56,298 bases of DNA from UBA4717 sp002404395 (GTDB lineage: Bacteria > Bacillota > Clostridia > Oscillospirales > CAG-272). The notes beneath the pieces are model-generated. The model searched no databases. It was not told the origin of the DNA and was given only the letters and a program-made list of their open reading frames with translations. Made by a program: the position numbers and the translations under genes. This document shows positions 41,963-49,382 of the stretch, piece after piece. Position 1 is the first letter of the stretch, and every line of letters starts with the position of its first letter. The stretch spans positions 1 to 56,298 of the forward strand of contig CALFNW010000077.1 of NCBI GenBank assembly GCA_937902275.1, given 5' to 3'.

Positions 41963-42647
41963 AAGCCGTAATTTGAACAATACGATAGAAAATACAAAGA
42001 GCTTTCAGATCGTTGAAGCTTACAGAGGACTCCGCACCAATCTGATGTTTTCACTCGGCGGGATCGGGAAAGGCTGCAAGGTGATAGCTATAACCAGCGC
42101 ATTGCCGCGCGAGGGAAAGACGATCACTACGATAAACATTGCAGTGACATTTTCGCAGATGGGCGCAAAGGTGCTCATCATTGACTGCGACCTCAGACGT
42201 CCGCGGGTCCATCGCTATTTCGGACTTGAAAGCCGTGTGGGCCTTTCAAATGTACTTTCGGGAATGAGCACGCTTGATGAAGCGATAAAGCATACCGCGC
42301 ACGAGAATTTCGATGTTATGCCGTCGGGACTCATTCCGCCGAATCCTGCCGAACTGCTTTCCGGCGAAGGAATGTCGGAGGTAATGAGGGAGCTGCGTGA
42401 AAGGTATGATTATGTGATTATGGATACGGCACCGGCGAACGTGGTAGTTGACGCACTGTCGCTTATTCCTAACATTGACGGATGCCTTATAGTGCTGAGC
42501 TCTGAGAAGAGCACGCACGTTGAGACCAAAAAGATGCTTGCGAAATTTGAATATGCAAACGCGAACATTCTCGGATTTGTGCTTAACAATGTCCGCGAAA
42601 AAAATGTGGGCGGATATTCAAAAAAATATAAGTATTACGGATATTGA
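41946..42647 (+). CDS. Bacterial tyrosine kinase (CpsD/CapB/YwqD type)
   Basis: A 233-residue cytoplasmic BY-kinase. It shows EAYRGLRTN (oligomerisation motif), Walker A SALPREGKTIT (51-61), Walker A' VLIIDCDLRRPR (76-87), Walker B YDYVIMDTAP and a C-terminal tyrosine cluster in GGYSKKYKYYGY. The cluster is the autophosphorylation tail that tunes capsule or exopolysaccharide assembly. GGAGGT is 7 nt before ATG 41946. Kinase and activator are separate proteins, the usual Gram-positive form. Confidence 0.94.
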   Translation: MRKHSKSRNLNNTIENTKSFQIVEAYRGLRTNLMFSLGGIGKGCKVIAITSALPREGKTITTINIAVTFSQMGAKVLIIDCDLRRPRVHRYFGLESRVGLSNVLSGMSTLDEAIKHTAHENFDVMPSGLIPPNPAELLSGEGMSEVMRELRERYDYVIMDTAPANVVVDALSLIPNIDGCLIVLSSEKSTHVETKKMLAKFEYANANILGFVLNNVREKNVGGYSKKYKYYGY

Positions 42648-42685
42648 GTTGGTTGCGGGATATTGCCGCTCGGAGATCATAACTG

Positions 42686-43390
42686 ATGTTTGATATTCAC
42701 ACCCATTTGCTTTTCGGCATAGACGACGGTGCCGCCGATATTGAAATCAGCAAACGGATGCTTGAGGTTATGCGGGAAATCGGTACCGAAACGGTTGTAT
42801 GCACTCCGCATTTTAAGAGATCGGTGTCCGAGCTCGGAGCTTTTGCGCGTGATCGGGAGGCGGCATTTTGCACGCTTGAGCCGATCGCCGCAGAATACGG
42901 TATAAAGCTCTTGCGCGGCGCCGAGGTACATTATTCTCCCGGATTGCTCGGGCTTGATGCAGATGCCGGCACTTTGTGCATAGAGGGGACTCGGAATATT
43001 CTGCTTGAAATGCCCTCGGGGCGTCTGTGGAATAAAACAGACTACGAGAATATATCCAAATTCTGCGATTATTACAATGTCAGACCGGTCATCGCGCATA
43101 TTGAGCGCAACTATGCGGTGTCGAAAAGTCTGAAATATGCCGATGAGCTGGCGGCAATAGGCGCGCGCTTTCAGCTTGACGCGTCTTCCGTATACACGCC
43201 GATATGGTCAAAGCTTTCAAAGAAGCTGCTAAAAAAGGGATATATCAGTGCGATCGCGTCGGATGCGCATAACGTGGAGATCCGTACTCCCGAGGTGCTT
43301 CGCACCGCGTATGCGCTGATCGAAAAGCAGTTCGGCGTCGAGTTTGTCCGTGAACTGAAGCGCGGCGCGGCGGCTTTTTGCGAGTCTTAA
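42686..43390 (+). CDS. PHP-family protein-tyrosine phosphatase (CpsB/YwqE type)
   Basis: A 234-residue metal-dependent phosphatase that reverses BY-kinase phosphorylation. Metal-binding motifs of the PHP fold are all present: MFDIHTHLLFGIDDGA, VCTPHF, LLRGAEVHY, PVIAHIERN and IASDAHN. GGAGA lies upstream of ATG 42686. It follows the kinase gene by 38 bp. No glycosyltransferase, flippase or polymerase gene comes next; the gene ends against a convergent metalloprotease gene. Confidence 0.93.
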   Translation: MFDIHTHLLFGIDDGAADIEISKRMLEVMREIGTETVVCTPHFKRSVSELGAFARDREAAFCTLEPIAAEYGIKLLRGAEVHYSPGLLGLDADAGTLCIEGTRNILLEMPSGRLWNKTDYENISKFCDYYNVRPVIAHIERNYAVSKSLKYADELAAIGARFQLDASSVYTPIWSKLSKKLLKKGYISAIASDAHNVEIRTPEVLRTAYALIEKQFGVEFVRELKRGAAAFCES

Positions 43391-43421
43391 GGCAATGAGT
43401 GAATTTTATGCGCTGTGCCGA

Positions 43422-44009
43422 TTACATTTTCAACTGTTCTGTTTGCTTGAAGTTTCTCAAAGCAGTTATGTACTTTCCTCCGTTTTCCGCAAGATATTTG
43501 CGTGACTTGTCGCAGTCGGGCAGAACGGTGGATACCGCAGACCAGAATTTGGGCGAGTGGTTCATAAAAAGACGGTGACAGAGTTCGTGGACCACGACAT
43601 AGTCGATCACTTCGGGAGGCATCAGCATCAAAAGTGCGTTGAAGTTCAGATTTCCTTTGGACGAACAGCTTCCCCAATTTGATATGTTTAAACGCACGGT
43701 AAGCTTAGAATATTTTACATTAAGTACCTCGGCATAGTATCCGACGCGCTCGGGAAGCACTGCCGAGGCTTGCTTTTTAAGCTCAGACAGTATTTGAGAG
43801 TTGAAGTTTATCGACTCGGATTCGGCGCGTGCACGCTTTGCGAGCTCCAAATGCTTTTGTATCCACCCGCTTTTTGATTCGATAAAGCGGTCAAGTTCGG
43901 TCTTACTTATATAACGCGGTGCATTGACCGTTACCGAAAGATCACGGTCGATTTTCAGAAGTATGGTCTTGCGATTGCTTCTGATAAGCTTGAGACGGTA
44001 TTCATACAT
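43422..44009 (-). CDS. YgjP-type (DUF45/M48-like) metallopeptidase
   Basis: A 195-residue protein with the zinc motif HELCH-x5-H (VVHELCHRLFMNHSPKFW), preceded by the family block NWGSCSSKGNLNFN. A basic N-terminal beta domain (YEYRLKLIRSNRKTILLKI) comes first. Members are predicted zinc hydrolases of unsettled role, often linked to type I restriction or stress loci. The start at 44009 has AAAGGA about 8 nt upstream. It is convergent with the PHP phosphatase gene. Confidence 0.9.
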   Translation of the reverse strand: MYEYRLKLIRSNRKTILLKIDRDLSVTVNAPRYISKTELDRFIESKSGWIQKHLELAKRARAESESINFNSQILSELKKQASAVLPERVGYYAEVLNVKYSKLTVRLNISNWGSCSSKGNLNFNALLMLMPPEVIDYVVVHELCHRLFMNHSPKFWSAVSTVLPDCDKSRKYLAENGGKYITALRNFKQTEQLKM

Positions 44010-44031
44010 AAATAAATTCCTTTGACTAAAT

Positions 44032-44072
44032 AAAAAATCTGCCGTGAGTGTCGGACCGACGGCAGATTTTTT
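44032..44072 (-). terminator. Terminator after the DUF975 gene
   Basis: A 14-bp perfect stem AAAAAATCTGCCGT/ACGGCAGATTTTTT with T-runs on both sides, 13 nt after the stop of the DUF975 gene. Confidence 0.85.
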
Positions 44073-44085
44073 TGATGCATAAAAC

Positions 44086-44712
44086 TTAATGAGCCTGTGC
44101 GCCGGGATATACGAAGCTTCCGTCCGCGATAGCGGTTTCAATAACATTCTCAGCCCAGACAGCGACGGTGATCATGCGATACGGGAAGACAAAAAATATG
44201 TCGAGAAGTCCGAAGGTAAGTGCCGAAAGGAGCTCCCAACCGATAAAACTGAGATAAAGTATAAACAGATCGAATTTTCTGCCGTTCATAAGCTTCATTG
44301 AAATTTTGAGCGCGTCCTTGGCAGGAACCTCGGGGTATTTTGCCAGAATATAGGGCGTGAGCGCATATGAAAAGCTTTTGATTATGCCGGGGATAATAAA
44401 AAGCAGAGTCCAAAGAAATTCAAAAAGCAACATCCATGCAAAGCCGCCGACGCGTCTGAGATAATACTTTTGGTCAAATGAATTTACGAATATGTCCGTA
44501 ACAGTGCTTTGATTTCCTTTGGAAAGTTCGATGTAGAATAAAAACAGCCCCATCATAAGCGGAGTAAGAAAGAAATATCCTGCCATTCCGACGATCGGAA
44601 TCGAGGTGGACACGGCGAGAATGAGCGGAATAAGGAGCGTTGCGCCGACGATCGGCCAATACTTGAGGGATATGGTGCTTTTGGCAATTGTTTTGGCTTG
44701 TGCTCTTGTCAT
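44086..44712 (-). CDS. DUF975-like polytopic membrane protein
   Basis: A 208-residue protein with about five hydrophobic segments. It opens with AKTIAKSTISLKYWPIVGATLLIPLI and carries the recognisable ELSKGNQSTVTDIFVNSF block, and FSYALTPYILAKYP-x-DALKISMKLMNGRK. These are features of the DUF975 family, membrane proteins of unknown function common in Clostridia and lactic bacteria. CGGAGG precedes ATG 44712, and a good promoter is at 44776-44804. It is monocistronic. Confidence 0.8.
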   Translation of the reverse strand: MTRAQAKTIAKSTISLKYWPIVGATLLIPLILAVSTSIPIVGMAGYFFLTPLMMGLFLFYIELSKGNQSTVTDIFVNSFDQKYYLRRVGGFAWMLLFEFLWTLLFIIPGIIKSFSYALTPYILAKYPEVPAKDALKISMKLMNGRKFDLFILYLSFIGWELLSALTFGLLDIFFVFPYRMITVAVWAENVIETAIADGSFVYPGAQAH

Positions 44713-44775
44713 ATTTTGCCTCCGTTTTGTATTTGTCGTATTTGGTAATGCGGCAAACATAATATTGATGTTTAC

Positions 44776-44804
44776 ATTGTAGTATAAAATATTCGCGGTG
44801 TCAA
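44776..44804 (-). promoter_or_regulatory. Promoter of the DUF975 gene
   Basis: TTGACA (44804-44799), 17-bp spacer, TACAAT (44781-44776) on the minus strand. Confidence 0.7.
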
Positions 44805-44901
44805 TACATATATACATTTTAAATCATATTAAATGCCGCAAATTTCGGCTCGGATCATCTGCAGACCATCGTTTTTGAAATATTGATGTATCGCAAATCT
44901 C

Positions 44902-44930
44902 TTGACAAACGGTGCGACTTTATTTATAAT
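44902..44930 (+). promoter_or_regulatory. Perfect consensus promoter of the ECF S-component operon
   Basis: TTGACA (44902-44907), 17-bp spacer, TATAAT (44925-44930): both boxes match consensus exactly. A strong core promoter with a structured leader suggests control after initiation. Confidence 0.8.
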
Positions 44931-44945
44931 TTAATCAACGGATGT

Positions 44946-44990
44946 TCGGACGCCAAATCCGCCGCGCGGCGCCTTTTGCGTCCGCTTCAG
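44946..44990 (+). promoter_or_regulatory. Structured GC-rich leader of the ECF S-component operon
   Basis: Outer stem CGGACGC (44947-44953) with GCGTCCG (44978-44984) encloses a second GC palindrome (CGCCGCGCGGCG). It lies some 10 nt after the expected transcription start and before AAAGGAG (45001-45007). ECF S genes are often riboswitch-controlled, but this fold does not match a class that I can name. Confidence 0.45.
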
Positions 44991-45017
44991 ACTATTTTGC
45001 AAAGGAGATGTTTTACT

Positions 45018-45599
45018 ATGATAGAAAACGCACTTTCCGCAAGAAGGTTTAACTTTAAGACCAAAATGACTGTTAAGGCATTGATCTCGCTTGTGATCGT
45101 GGCGCTTGCCGTGACTCTGCCGAATCTTGCCCATATGGCTTTCGGCGCGCAGGCGGGTATGAAGTGGCTCCCGATGTATTTGCCGGTAATTCTCGGAGGA
45201 TGCTTGCTCGGCGCGCGCTGGGGCGCGCTGATCGGAGTGTCGGCGCCGCTTGTGAGTTTTGCCCTCACTTCCTTTAGCGGCAATCCGATGCCTACGCTTG
45301 CAAGACTTCCGTTCATGATGACCGAGCTTGCGATCTTTGCCGTAATTGCGGGACTGTTTTCCGACAAGCTCTCTGTAAAGCCGCTGCTGGCGTTTCCGGC
45401 GGTATGGCTTGCCGAGCTCTGCGGCAGAGGCGTGTTCCTTGCCTGCGCAGCGCTTTTCGGAAAAGCTTCGGGACTTACTGCCGCAGTTGTATTCTCGCAG
45501 ATAAAATTCGGCGCGTCGGGACTTTTAGTGCAGGCAGTGCTTGCTCCCGCGCTCGTTATCGGACTTAAATATTTGATCGACAGGGAAGCACATGAGTAA
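45018..45599 (+). CDS. ECF transporter S component
   Basis: A 193-residue membrane protein with five to six hydrophobic segments. It contains the ECF S motif region ALAVTLPNLAHMAFG, the GARWGALIGVSAPLVSF glycine-rich helix and PFMMTELAIFAVIAGLFSDKL, typical of vitamin-type substrate-binding S components. It would work with a shared EcfA/A'/T module encoded elsewhere. The ligand is not evident. AAAGGAG is about 10 nt before ATG 45018. The stop overlaps the DUF1893 gene by 8 bp, so the two are co-translated. Confidence 0.82.
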   Translation: MIENALSARRFNFKTKMTVKALISLVIVALAVTLPNLAHMAFGAQAGMKWLPMYLPVILGGCLLGARWGALIGVSAPLVSFALTSFSGNPMPTLARLPFMMTELAIFAVIAGLFSDKLSVKPLLAFPAVWLAELCGRGVFLACAALFGKASGLTAAVVFSQIKFGASGLLVQAVLAPALVIGLKYLIDREAHE

Positions 45600-46020
45600 G
45601 CCGACGGATATTGAGGAGGCAAAAGCTAAGCTTGAGGGGCACACGCTTGCGCTTTGCCGCGACGGCGTTGTTATAACCGACGATAAGCGCGGAGTGGCTC
45701 CGATGGTGGATCATCTCAGAGCGGGAAGAAGCTTTGAGGGCTATTCCGCCGCAGATCGGGTGGTCGGCAAGGCAGCCGCGATGTTATTTATAAAAGCAGG
45801 CGTCCGCACCGTGTATGCGCAGGTGCTGTCGAAGTCGGCGGAAGCGTTATTTAAAGCGCACGCTGTCGATTATTCCTTCGATGTGCTGACCGAGCGCATA
45901 CGCAACAGGGACAACACCGGCATTTGCCCTATGGAAGAAACTGTTGCCGAATGTGACGATATCGAGCTTGGATTTAAGCTGATCTCCGATAAGCTTGACG
46001 CATTGCGAAATCACGCATAA
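45592..46020 (+). CDS. DUF1893 domain protein
   Basis: A 142-residue soluble protein with the deaminase-like DUF1893 pattern: ALCRDGVVITDDKRGVAPMVDHLRAGRSF, VVGKAAAMLFIKAGVRTVYAQVLSKSA and the Cys near the end of NRDNTGICPMEETV. The GKAAAML helix and late P-x-E pattern recall the cytidine-deaminase fold, but the full zinc triad is not clear. Function is unknown. The overlap with the ECF S gene suggests it processes or senses the transported compound. Confidence 0.82.
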   Translation: MSKPTDIEEAKAKLEGHTLALCRDGVVITDDKRGVAPMVDHLRAGRSFEGYSAADRVVGKAAAMLFIKAGVRTVYAQVLSKSAEALFKAHAVDYSFDVLTERIRNRDNTGICPMEETVAECDDIELGFKLISDKLDALRNHA

Positions 46021-46061
46021 AGTATAACGGACCCGAAACCGAGCTGTGGAAACAGCCGCCG

Positions 46062-46104
46062 AGACTGCAAATGCAACCGAAAGGCTGCGCTTGCAGTCTT
46101 TTTC
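46062..46104 (+). terminator. Terminator of the ECF S-DUF1893 operon
   Basis: Stem AGACTGCAA (46062-46070) with TTGCAGTCT (46091-46099) and an inner GAAA-capped extension, followed by TTTTT. A smaller hairpin GCTGT-GGAA-ACAGC precedes it at 46043-46056. Confidence 0.8.
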
Positions 46105-46135
46105 GCATTTTCAATTTTTTGCGGCGGCTTGCTTT

Positions 46136-46468
46136 CTAATTATTAAACTGCTTTTTATAGTCCTCGCCCCAAGACTGCATAGAGTCAAGGATCGGTTTGA
46201 GGCTTTTTCCGAGTTCGGTCAGCGAGTATTCCACTCTCGGCGGGACCTCGGCGTAAACTTCACGGTGAACAAGCCCGTTTTCTTCCATATCACGAAGCTG
46301 TGCCGTCAGGACCTTTTGCGACACCGAACCGATGGACTTTTTTAACTCTCCGAAACGCTTGGTGCCCGACATCAGATCTCGTAAGATCAAAACCTTCCAT
46401 TTGTCGCCGATCAAGGTCAGTGTTGTTTCCACCGGACAAGCGGGAAGCACTTTTATCTTTTCATTCAT
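46136..46468 (-). CDS. HxlR-family winged-helix regulator
   Basis: A 110-residue DNA-binding protein with the family core CPVETTLTLIGDKWKVLILRDL, KRFGELKKSIGSVSQKVLTAQLRDMEENGLV and YSLTELGKSL. Cys11 in LPACP is at the position used by many HxlR/YodB-type proteins to sense oxidants or electrophiles. AAGGAG precedes the ATG. It is divergent from the NAD(P)-binding gene across a 432-bp region with two palindromes and two promoters, so it probably regulates that gene and itself. Confidence 0.93.
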   Translation of the reverse strand: MNEKIKVLPACPVETTLTLIGDKWKVLILRDLMSGTKRFGELKKSIGSVSQKVLTAQLRDMEENGLVHREVYAEVPPRVEYSLTELGKSLKPILDSMQSWGEDYKKQFNN

Positions 46469-46511
46469 ATGAACTCTCTCCTTACGGTATCTTTCGGAGC
46501 CTTACATTCCG

Positions 46512-46541
46512 ATTATACCATACGTGCCCGTTTTCCGTCAA
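46512..46541 (-). promoter_or_regulatory. Promoter of the HxlR gene
   Basis: TTGACG (46541-46536), 18-bp spacer, TATAAT (46517-46512) on the minus strand, 44 bp before the start. Confidence 0.65.
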
Positions 46542-46628
46542 GCGTGCCGAAAAACTAAATACTTTAAAAATTTTTTTCTTTCGGTAAAATTGCCCGAAAG
46601 CCTTTTGCTTTCACAATTGTTTCGTCGT

Positions 46629-46676
46629 GGTAACTGTCCGACAGTATCCTTGCGGTAACTACGCCACAATATTGTG
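46629..46676. promoter_or_regulatory. Candidate HxlR operators in the divergent promoter region
   Basis: Two perfect palindromes, ACTGTC-C-GACAGT (46633-46645) and CACAATATTGTG (46665-46676), plus a direct repeat GGTAACT (46629-46635 and 46654-46660). The second palindrome ends five bases before the -35 box of the plus-strand promoter. Binding is inferred from symmetry and place only. Confidence 0.45.
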
Positions 46677-46681
46677 CGTAC

Positions 46682-46710
46682 TTTACAAGCTGCCGGCGGT
46701 TATGTATAAT
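46682..46710 (+). promoter_or_regulatory. Promoter of the NAD(P)-binding gene
   Basis: TTTACA (46682-46687), 17-bp spacer, TATAAT (46705-46710). The leader from here to the start is about 185 nt; apart from the start hairpin (46874-46888) nothing is recognised in it. Confidence 0.65.
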
Positions 46711-46859
46711 ATGCTCGAAAGCTAAACAGAACGGCCGCTGTGAGGCTTGAAGAAAATTACCGATAGCATTGTGGAAAGTCAGCGCGAAAGTTGTTGGTCT
46801 TTGTCAATTGAAAGCTTTGGTTTCACGCTTTAATTTTGAAGAACCGACATGAATAGTTG

Positions 46860-46903
46860 CGTTTGCTTTTTGAGTCGGCTACGCCGACATGGGAGTTATT
46901 ATG
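46860..46903 (+). repeat. Start-hairpin element before the NAD(P)-binding gene
   Basis: CGTTTGCTTTTTGA, stem GTCGGC, loop TAC, GCCGAC (46874-46888), then ATGGGAGTTATT and the start ATG at 46901. It aligns gap-free with 22797-22840 on the other strand. Stem changes are compensatory (T-A for C-G, G-C for C-G). Confidence 0.6.
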
Positions 46904-47530
46904 AAAATCGCAGTTGTATGTGCAAATGGAAAAGCAGGTCGTCTTATTACCGAAGAGGCAGTTAACAGAGGGTTTGATGTGACTGCAGTGGTAAGAGGCG
47001 ACAACAGAACGGTTGCAAAGGATTCGATAATCAAGGACCTTTTTGAGCTTACCAAAGCAGATCTCGCAAAATTTGACGTTGTCGTTGACGCCTGCGGCGG
47101 ATGGACTGAGAAGACGATCCCGGATATACCGAAAGCGGGAAAATATCTTTGCGACCTGCTTTCAAACACCGATAAACGCCTTGTGATTGTCGGAGGTGCC
47201 GGAAGTTTGTTTGTAAACGACGAGCATACGTTAACCGTCGCCGACAGCCCGGACTTTCCGGAGGCATTCAAGCCTCTTGCGGCGGCACATTCGGAATTGC
47301 TTGAACTTTTGCGGCAGAGACGCGATGTCAAATGGACATACATAAGCCCTGCCGGAGATTTCAGAGCAGACGGAGAGCGCACGGGCGAATATACGCTCGG
47401 CGGCGAGTCGCTTGTGCTTAGTTCCGATGGTGAAAGCGTCATAAGCTATGCCGATTATGCAATTGCCCTTGTGGACGAGATCGAAAAGGGCGACCATATC
47501 GGACAGCGCATCAGCGTAGTAAGCAAGTAA
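46901..47530 (+). CDS. NAD(P)-binding Rossmann protein (NmrA/SDR-like reductase)
   Basis: A 209-residue protein of the atypical short-chain dehydrogenase group. It has KIAVVCANGKAGRLITEEAVNRG at the dinucleotide loop, a DVVVDACGGW strand end, RLVIVGGAGSLFV and WTYISPAGDFRADGERTG. Relatives reduce small electrophiles or act as redox sensors; the substrate is unknown. ATG 46901 is preferred over 46889 since GGGAG lies 5 nt before it. The divergent HxlR gene fits a thiol-stress response pair. A hairpin follows the stop. Confidence 0.85.
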   Translation: MKIAVVCANGKAGRLITEEAVNRGFDVTAVVRGDNRTVAKDSIIKDLFELTKADLAKFDVVVDACGGWTEKTIPDIPKAGKYLCDLLSNTDKRLVIVGGAGSLFVNDEHTLTVADSPDFPEAFKPLAAAHSELLELLRQRRDVKWTYISPAGDFRADGERTGEYTLGGESLVLSSDGESVISYADYAIALVDEIEKGDHIGQRISVVSK

Positions 47531-47546
47531 ATTGATTTGCGTTTTG

Positions 47547-47577
47547 AAGCCTCACAGACGTTTTGTCTGTGAGGCTT
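47547..47577 (+). terminator. Hairpin without U-tract after the NAD(P)-binding gene
   Basis: Perfect 13-bp stem AAGCCTCACAGAC, loop GTTTT, GTCTGTGAGGCTT. No T-run follows on the plus strand, so termination may be partial and the macrodomain-sirtuin genes could share the promoter. Confidence 0.5.
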
Positions 47578-47706
47578 GGCACTTTTGAAAATGAACATCG
47601 ACAGGTCCGAGGTTATAAAATACGCAAAAGGCACGGTGTTTGGCAGAAAAGCCGGCTGTTATCTTTGGCTTTGTCTGCGGAAAGCGATTTTGAAAGAGGA
47701 ATGGAT

Positions 47707-48480
47707 ATGACGCAGGCCGAAAAGATATCATACCTGATAACGGAATTAAAAAAAGAAAGCCCGCAGTATGCAAAACTGTCCGTTCCGGGCGACGTCGCAG
47801 AGCAGAAATTATTGCTTCGTGCACTTTTCAATGTGCGGGCGCCTATGGCGGCAAGCGGAGAGTTTTTAAAAATACAGGACGAATATCTGAAAGCGGAAAT
47901 AAGACAAAAGGGTATAACCGATATCGGATCGCTGAAAGCGATACAAACCGATACCTACCTTTGGCAGGGCGATATTACCACGCTCGGCTGTGATGCGATC
48001 GTTAATGCCGCAAACAGCGCTTTGCTTGGCTGCTTTTGTCCGAATCACGGCTGTATTGACAATGCCGTTCATACTTTTGCGGGGATAGAGTTGCGCCTTG
48101 CCTGCAACGAAATAATGCAAAAGCAAGGATACGGGGAGCCGGTCGGACGTGCGAAAATTACGCCGGCATATAATCTGCCCTGCCGCTTTATTATTCATAC
48201 AGTCGGACCGTTAATATGCGGAAAACCGACCGATGAGGACTGCAAACTATTACGCGCCTGCTACCGCTCCTGTCTGAAAATTGCGGACGAAAACAGCTTG
48301 AAAAGCATTGCGTTCTGTTGTATCTCTGCCGGCGAATTTCATTTTCCGAATGACAAGGCGGCGGAGATCGCAGTTAACGCCGTAAGGGAATATAAAGCGG
48401 AGACGCAAAGTAAGATCAAGGTGATATTTGATGTTTTTAAAGACGAAGACTATGAGATCTATCGGAAACTTCTCGGATAA
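47707..48480 (+). CDS. Zinc-type macrodomain protein, predicted ADP-ribosyl hydrolase (SirTM partner)
   Basis: A 257-residue protein. An N-terminal helical extension of about 80 residues precedes the macrodomain: YLWQGDITTLGCDAIVNAANSALLG, the zinc-binding block C-x-C-P-N-H-G-C (109-116) followed by IDNAVHTFAG, and FIIHTVGP. This zinc form pairs with SirTM sirtuins and removes the ADP-ribose they add. Start 47707 is chosen because AGAGGA lies 6 nt upstream. The sirtuin gene overlaps its end by 29 bp. No promoter is obvious between it and the upstream gene. Confidence 0.93.
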   Translation: MTQAEKISYLITELKKESPQYAKLSVPGDVAEQKLLLRALFNVRAPMAASGEFLKIQDEYLKAEIRQKGITDIGSLKAIQTDTYLWQGDITTLGCDAIVNAANSALLGCFCPNHGCIDNAVHTFAGIELRLACNEIMQKQGYGEPVGRAKITPAYNLPCRFIIHTVGPLICGKPTDEDCKLLRACYRSCLKIADENSLKSIAFCCISAGEFHFPNDKAAEIAVNAVREYKAETQSKIKVIFDVFKDEDYEIYRKLLG

Positions 48481-49303
48481 CGTGAAGCGGCTCAAAAATG
48501 AGCTTGATTCTGCCGACGCGGTGGTCGTCGGAGCTGGCGCAGGTCTTTCGGCTGCGGCGGGTTTTGACTATGACGGCGAGCGATTTCACAGATACTTTTC
48601 CGATTTTGAATTGAAATACGGTTTTGGCGATATGTATTCCGGTGGATTTTATCCGTATGGAAGCCCGGAAGAATATTGGGCTTGGTGGTCGCGAAACATT
48701 CTTGTAAATCGCTATGATTGTCCGGTCGGAAAGCTGTATGAAGAATTGCTTTCGCTTATCGGAGACAAGGACTACTTTGTGCTGACCACAAATGTCGATC
48801 ATCAATTTCAACGTGCGGGATTTGATAAGAAGAGACTGTTTTACACACAAGGCGATTACGGCTTGTGGCAGTGTTCCGAGGCGTGCCATGCGGCGACTTA
48901 CGATAACGAAGACGCGGTAAGAGAAATGTCTGCCCGCCAAAAGAATATGAGGATCCCTGCGGAGCTGATCCCCAAATGTCCCGTATGCGGAAAACCAATG
49001 GCCATGAATCTTCGATGTGACGCACTGTTTGTTCAGGACGAGGGATGGTACAAGGCGGCGGAGCGTTATGAGCGCTTTCTTTCTGAGAGGGAGGGACAAA
49101 GAATTCTGTTCTTGGAGTTGGGCGTCGGTTTTAATACACCTGCGATCATTAAATATCCGTTTTGGCAGATGACCGTCGATAACCGCAAAGCCGCATATGC
49201 CTGTATTAACAGAGGTCAGGCATTTTGCCCGCGTGAAATAGAGGAACGTTCCGTCTGTATTGATGCGGATATTTCGGAAGTGTTGATAAAACTGAAACCG
49301 TAA
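48452..49303 (+). CDS. SirTM-class sirtuin, predicted protein ADP-ribosyltransferase
   Basis: A 283-residue SIR2-fold protein with the NAD loop VVGAGAGLSAAAGFDYDGERF. The canonical TQNID-LH block reads TTNVDHQF (N114, D116), and the catalytic-His position reads Gln133 in YTQGDYG. These are hallmarks of the SirTM class, which transfers ADP-ribose instead of deacetylating. A zinc ribbon is formed by C141, C145, C176 and C179. Known SirTM operons also encode a GcvH-like carrier and LplA2; neither is present here. The start is inside the macrodomain gene, so expression is coupled. A terminator-like hairpin follows. Confidence 0.92.
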   Translation: MRSIGNFSDNVKRLKNELDSADAVVVGAGAGLSAAAGFDYDGERFHRYFSDFELKYGFGDMYSGGFYPYGSPEEYWAWWSRNILVNRYDCPVGKLYEELLSLIGDKDYFVLTTNVDHQFQRAGFDKKRLFYTQGDYGLWQCSEACHAATYDNEDAVREMSARQKNMRIPAELIPKCPVCGKPMAMNLRCDALFVQDEGWYKAAERYERFLSEREGQRILFLELGVGFNTPAIIKYPFWQMTVDNRKAAYACINRGQAFCPREIEERSVCIDADISEVLIKLKP

Positions 49304-49304
49304 A

Positions 49305-49345
49305 AAAGAGCATAGCTCCGGGTAAAATCGGATGCTATGCTCTTT
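49305..49345 (+). terminator. Terminator after the sirtuin gene
   Basis: 12-bp stem AAAGAGCATAGC/GCTATGCTCTTT directly after the stop codon, with an inner TCCG/CGGA pairing. The trailing T-run is short. Confidence 0.65.
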
Positions 49346-49382
49346 GATTCGTCTGTTCGCAGATATACAAAAGCGGCTAATG

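Noticed and set aside
46738..47578. 12-nt direct repeat CTGTGAGGCTTG flanking the NAD(P)-binding gene, as a transposon footprint
   Set aside because: The second copy is part of a hairpin arm, and there is no transposase or matching terminal inverted repeat, so chance is as likely.
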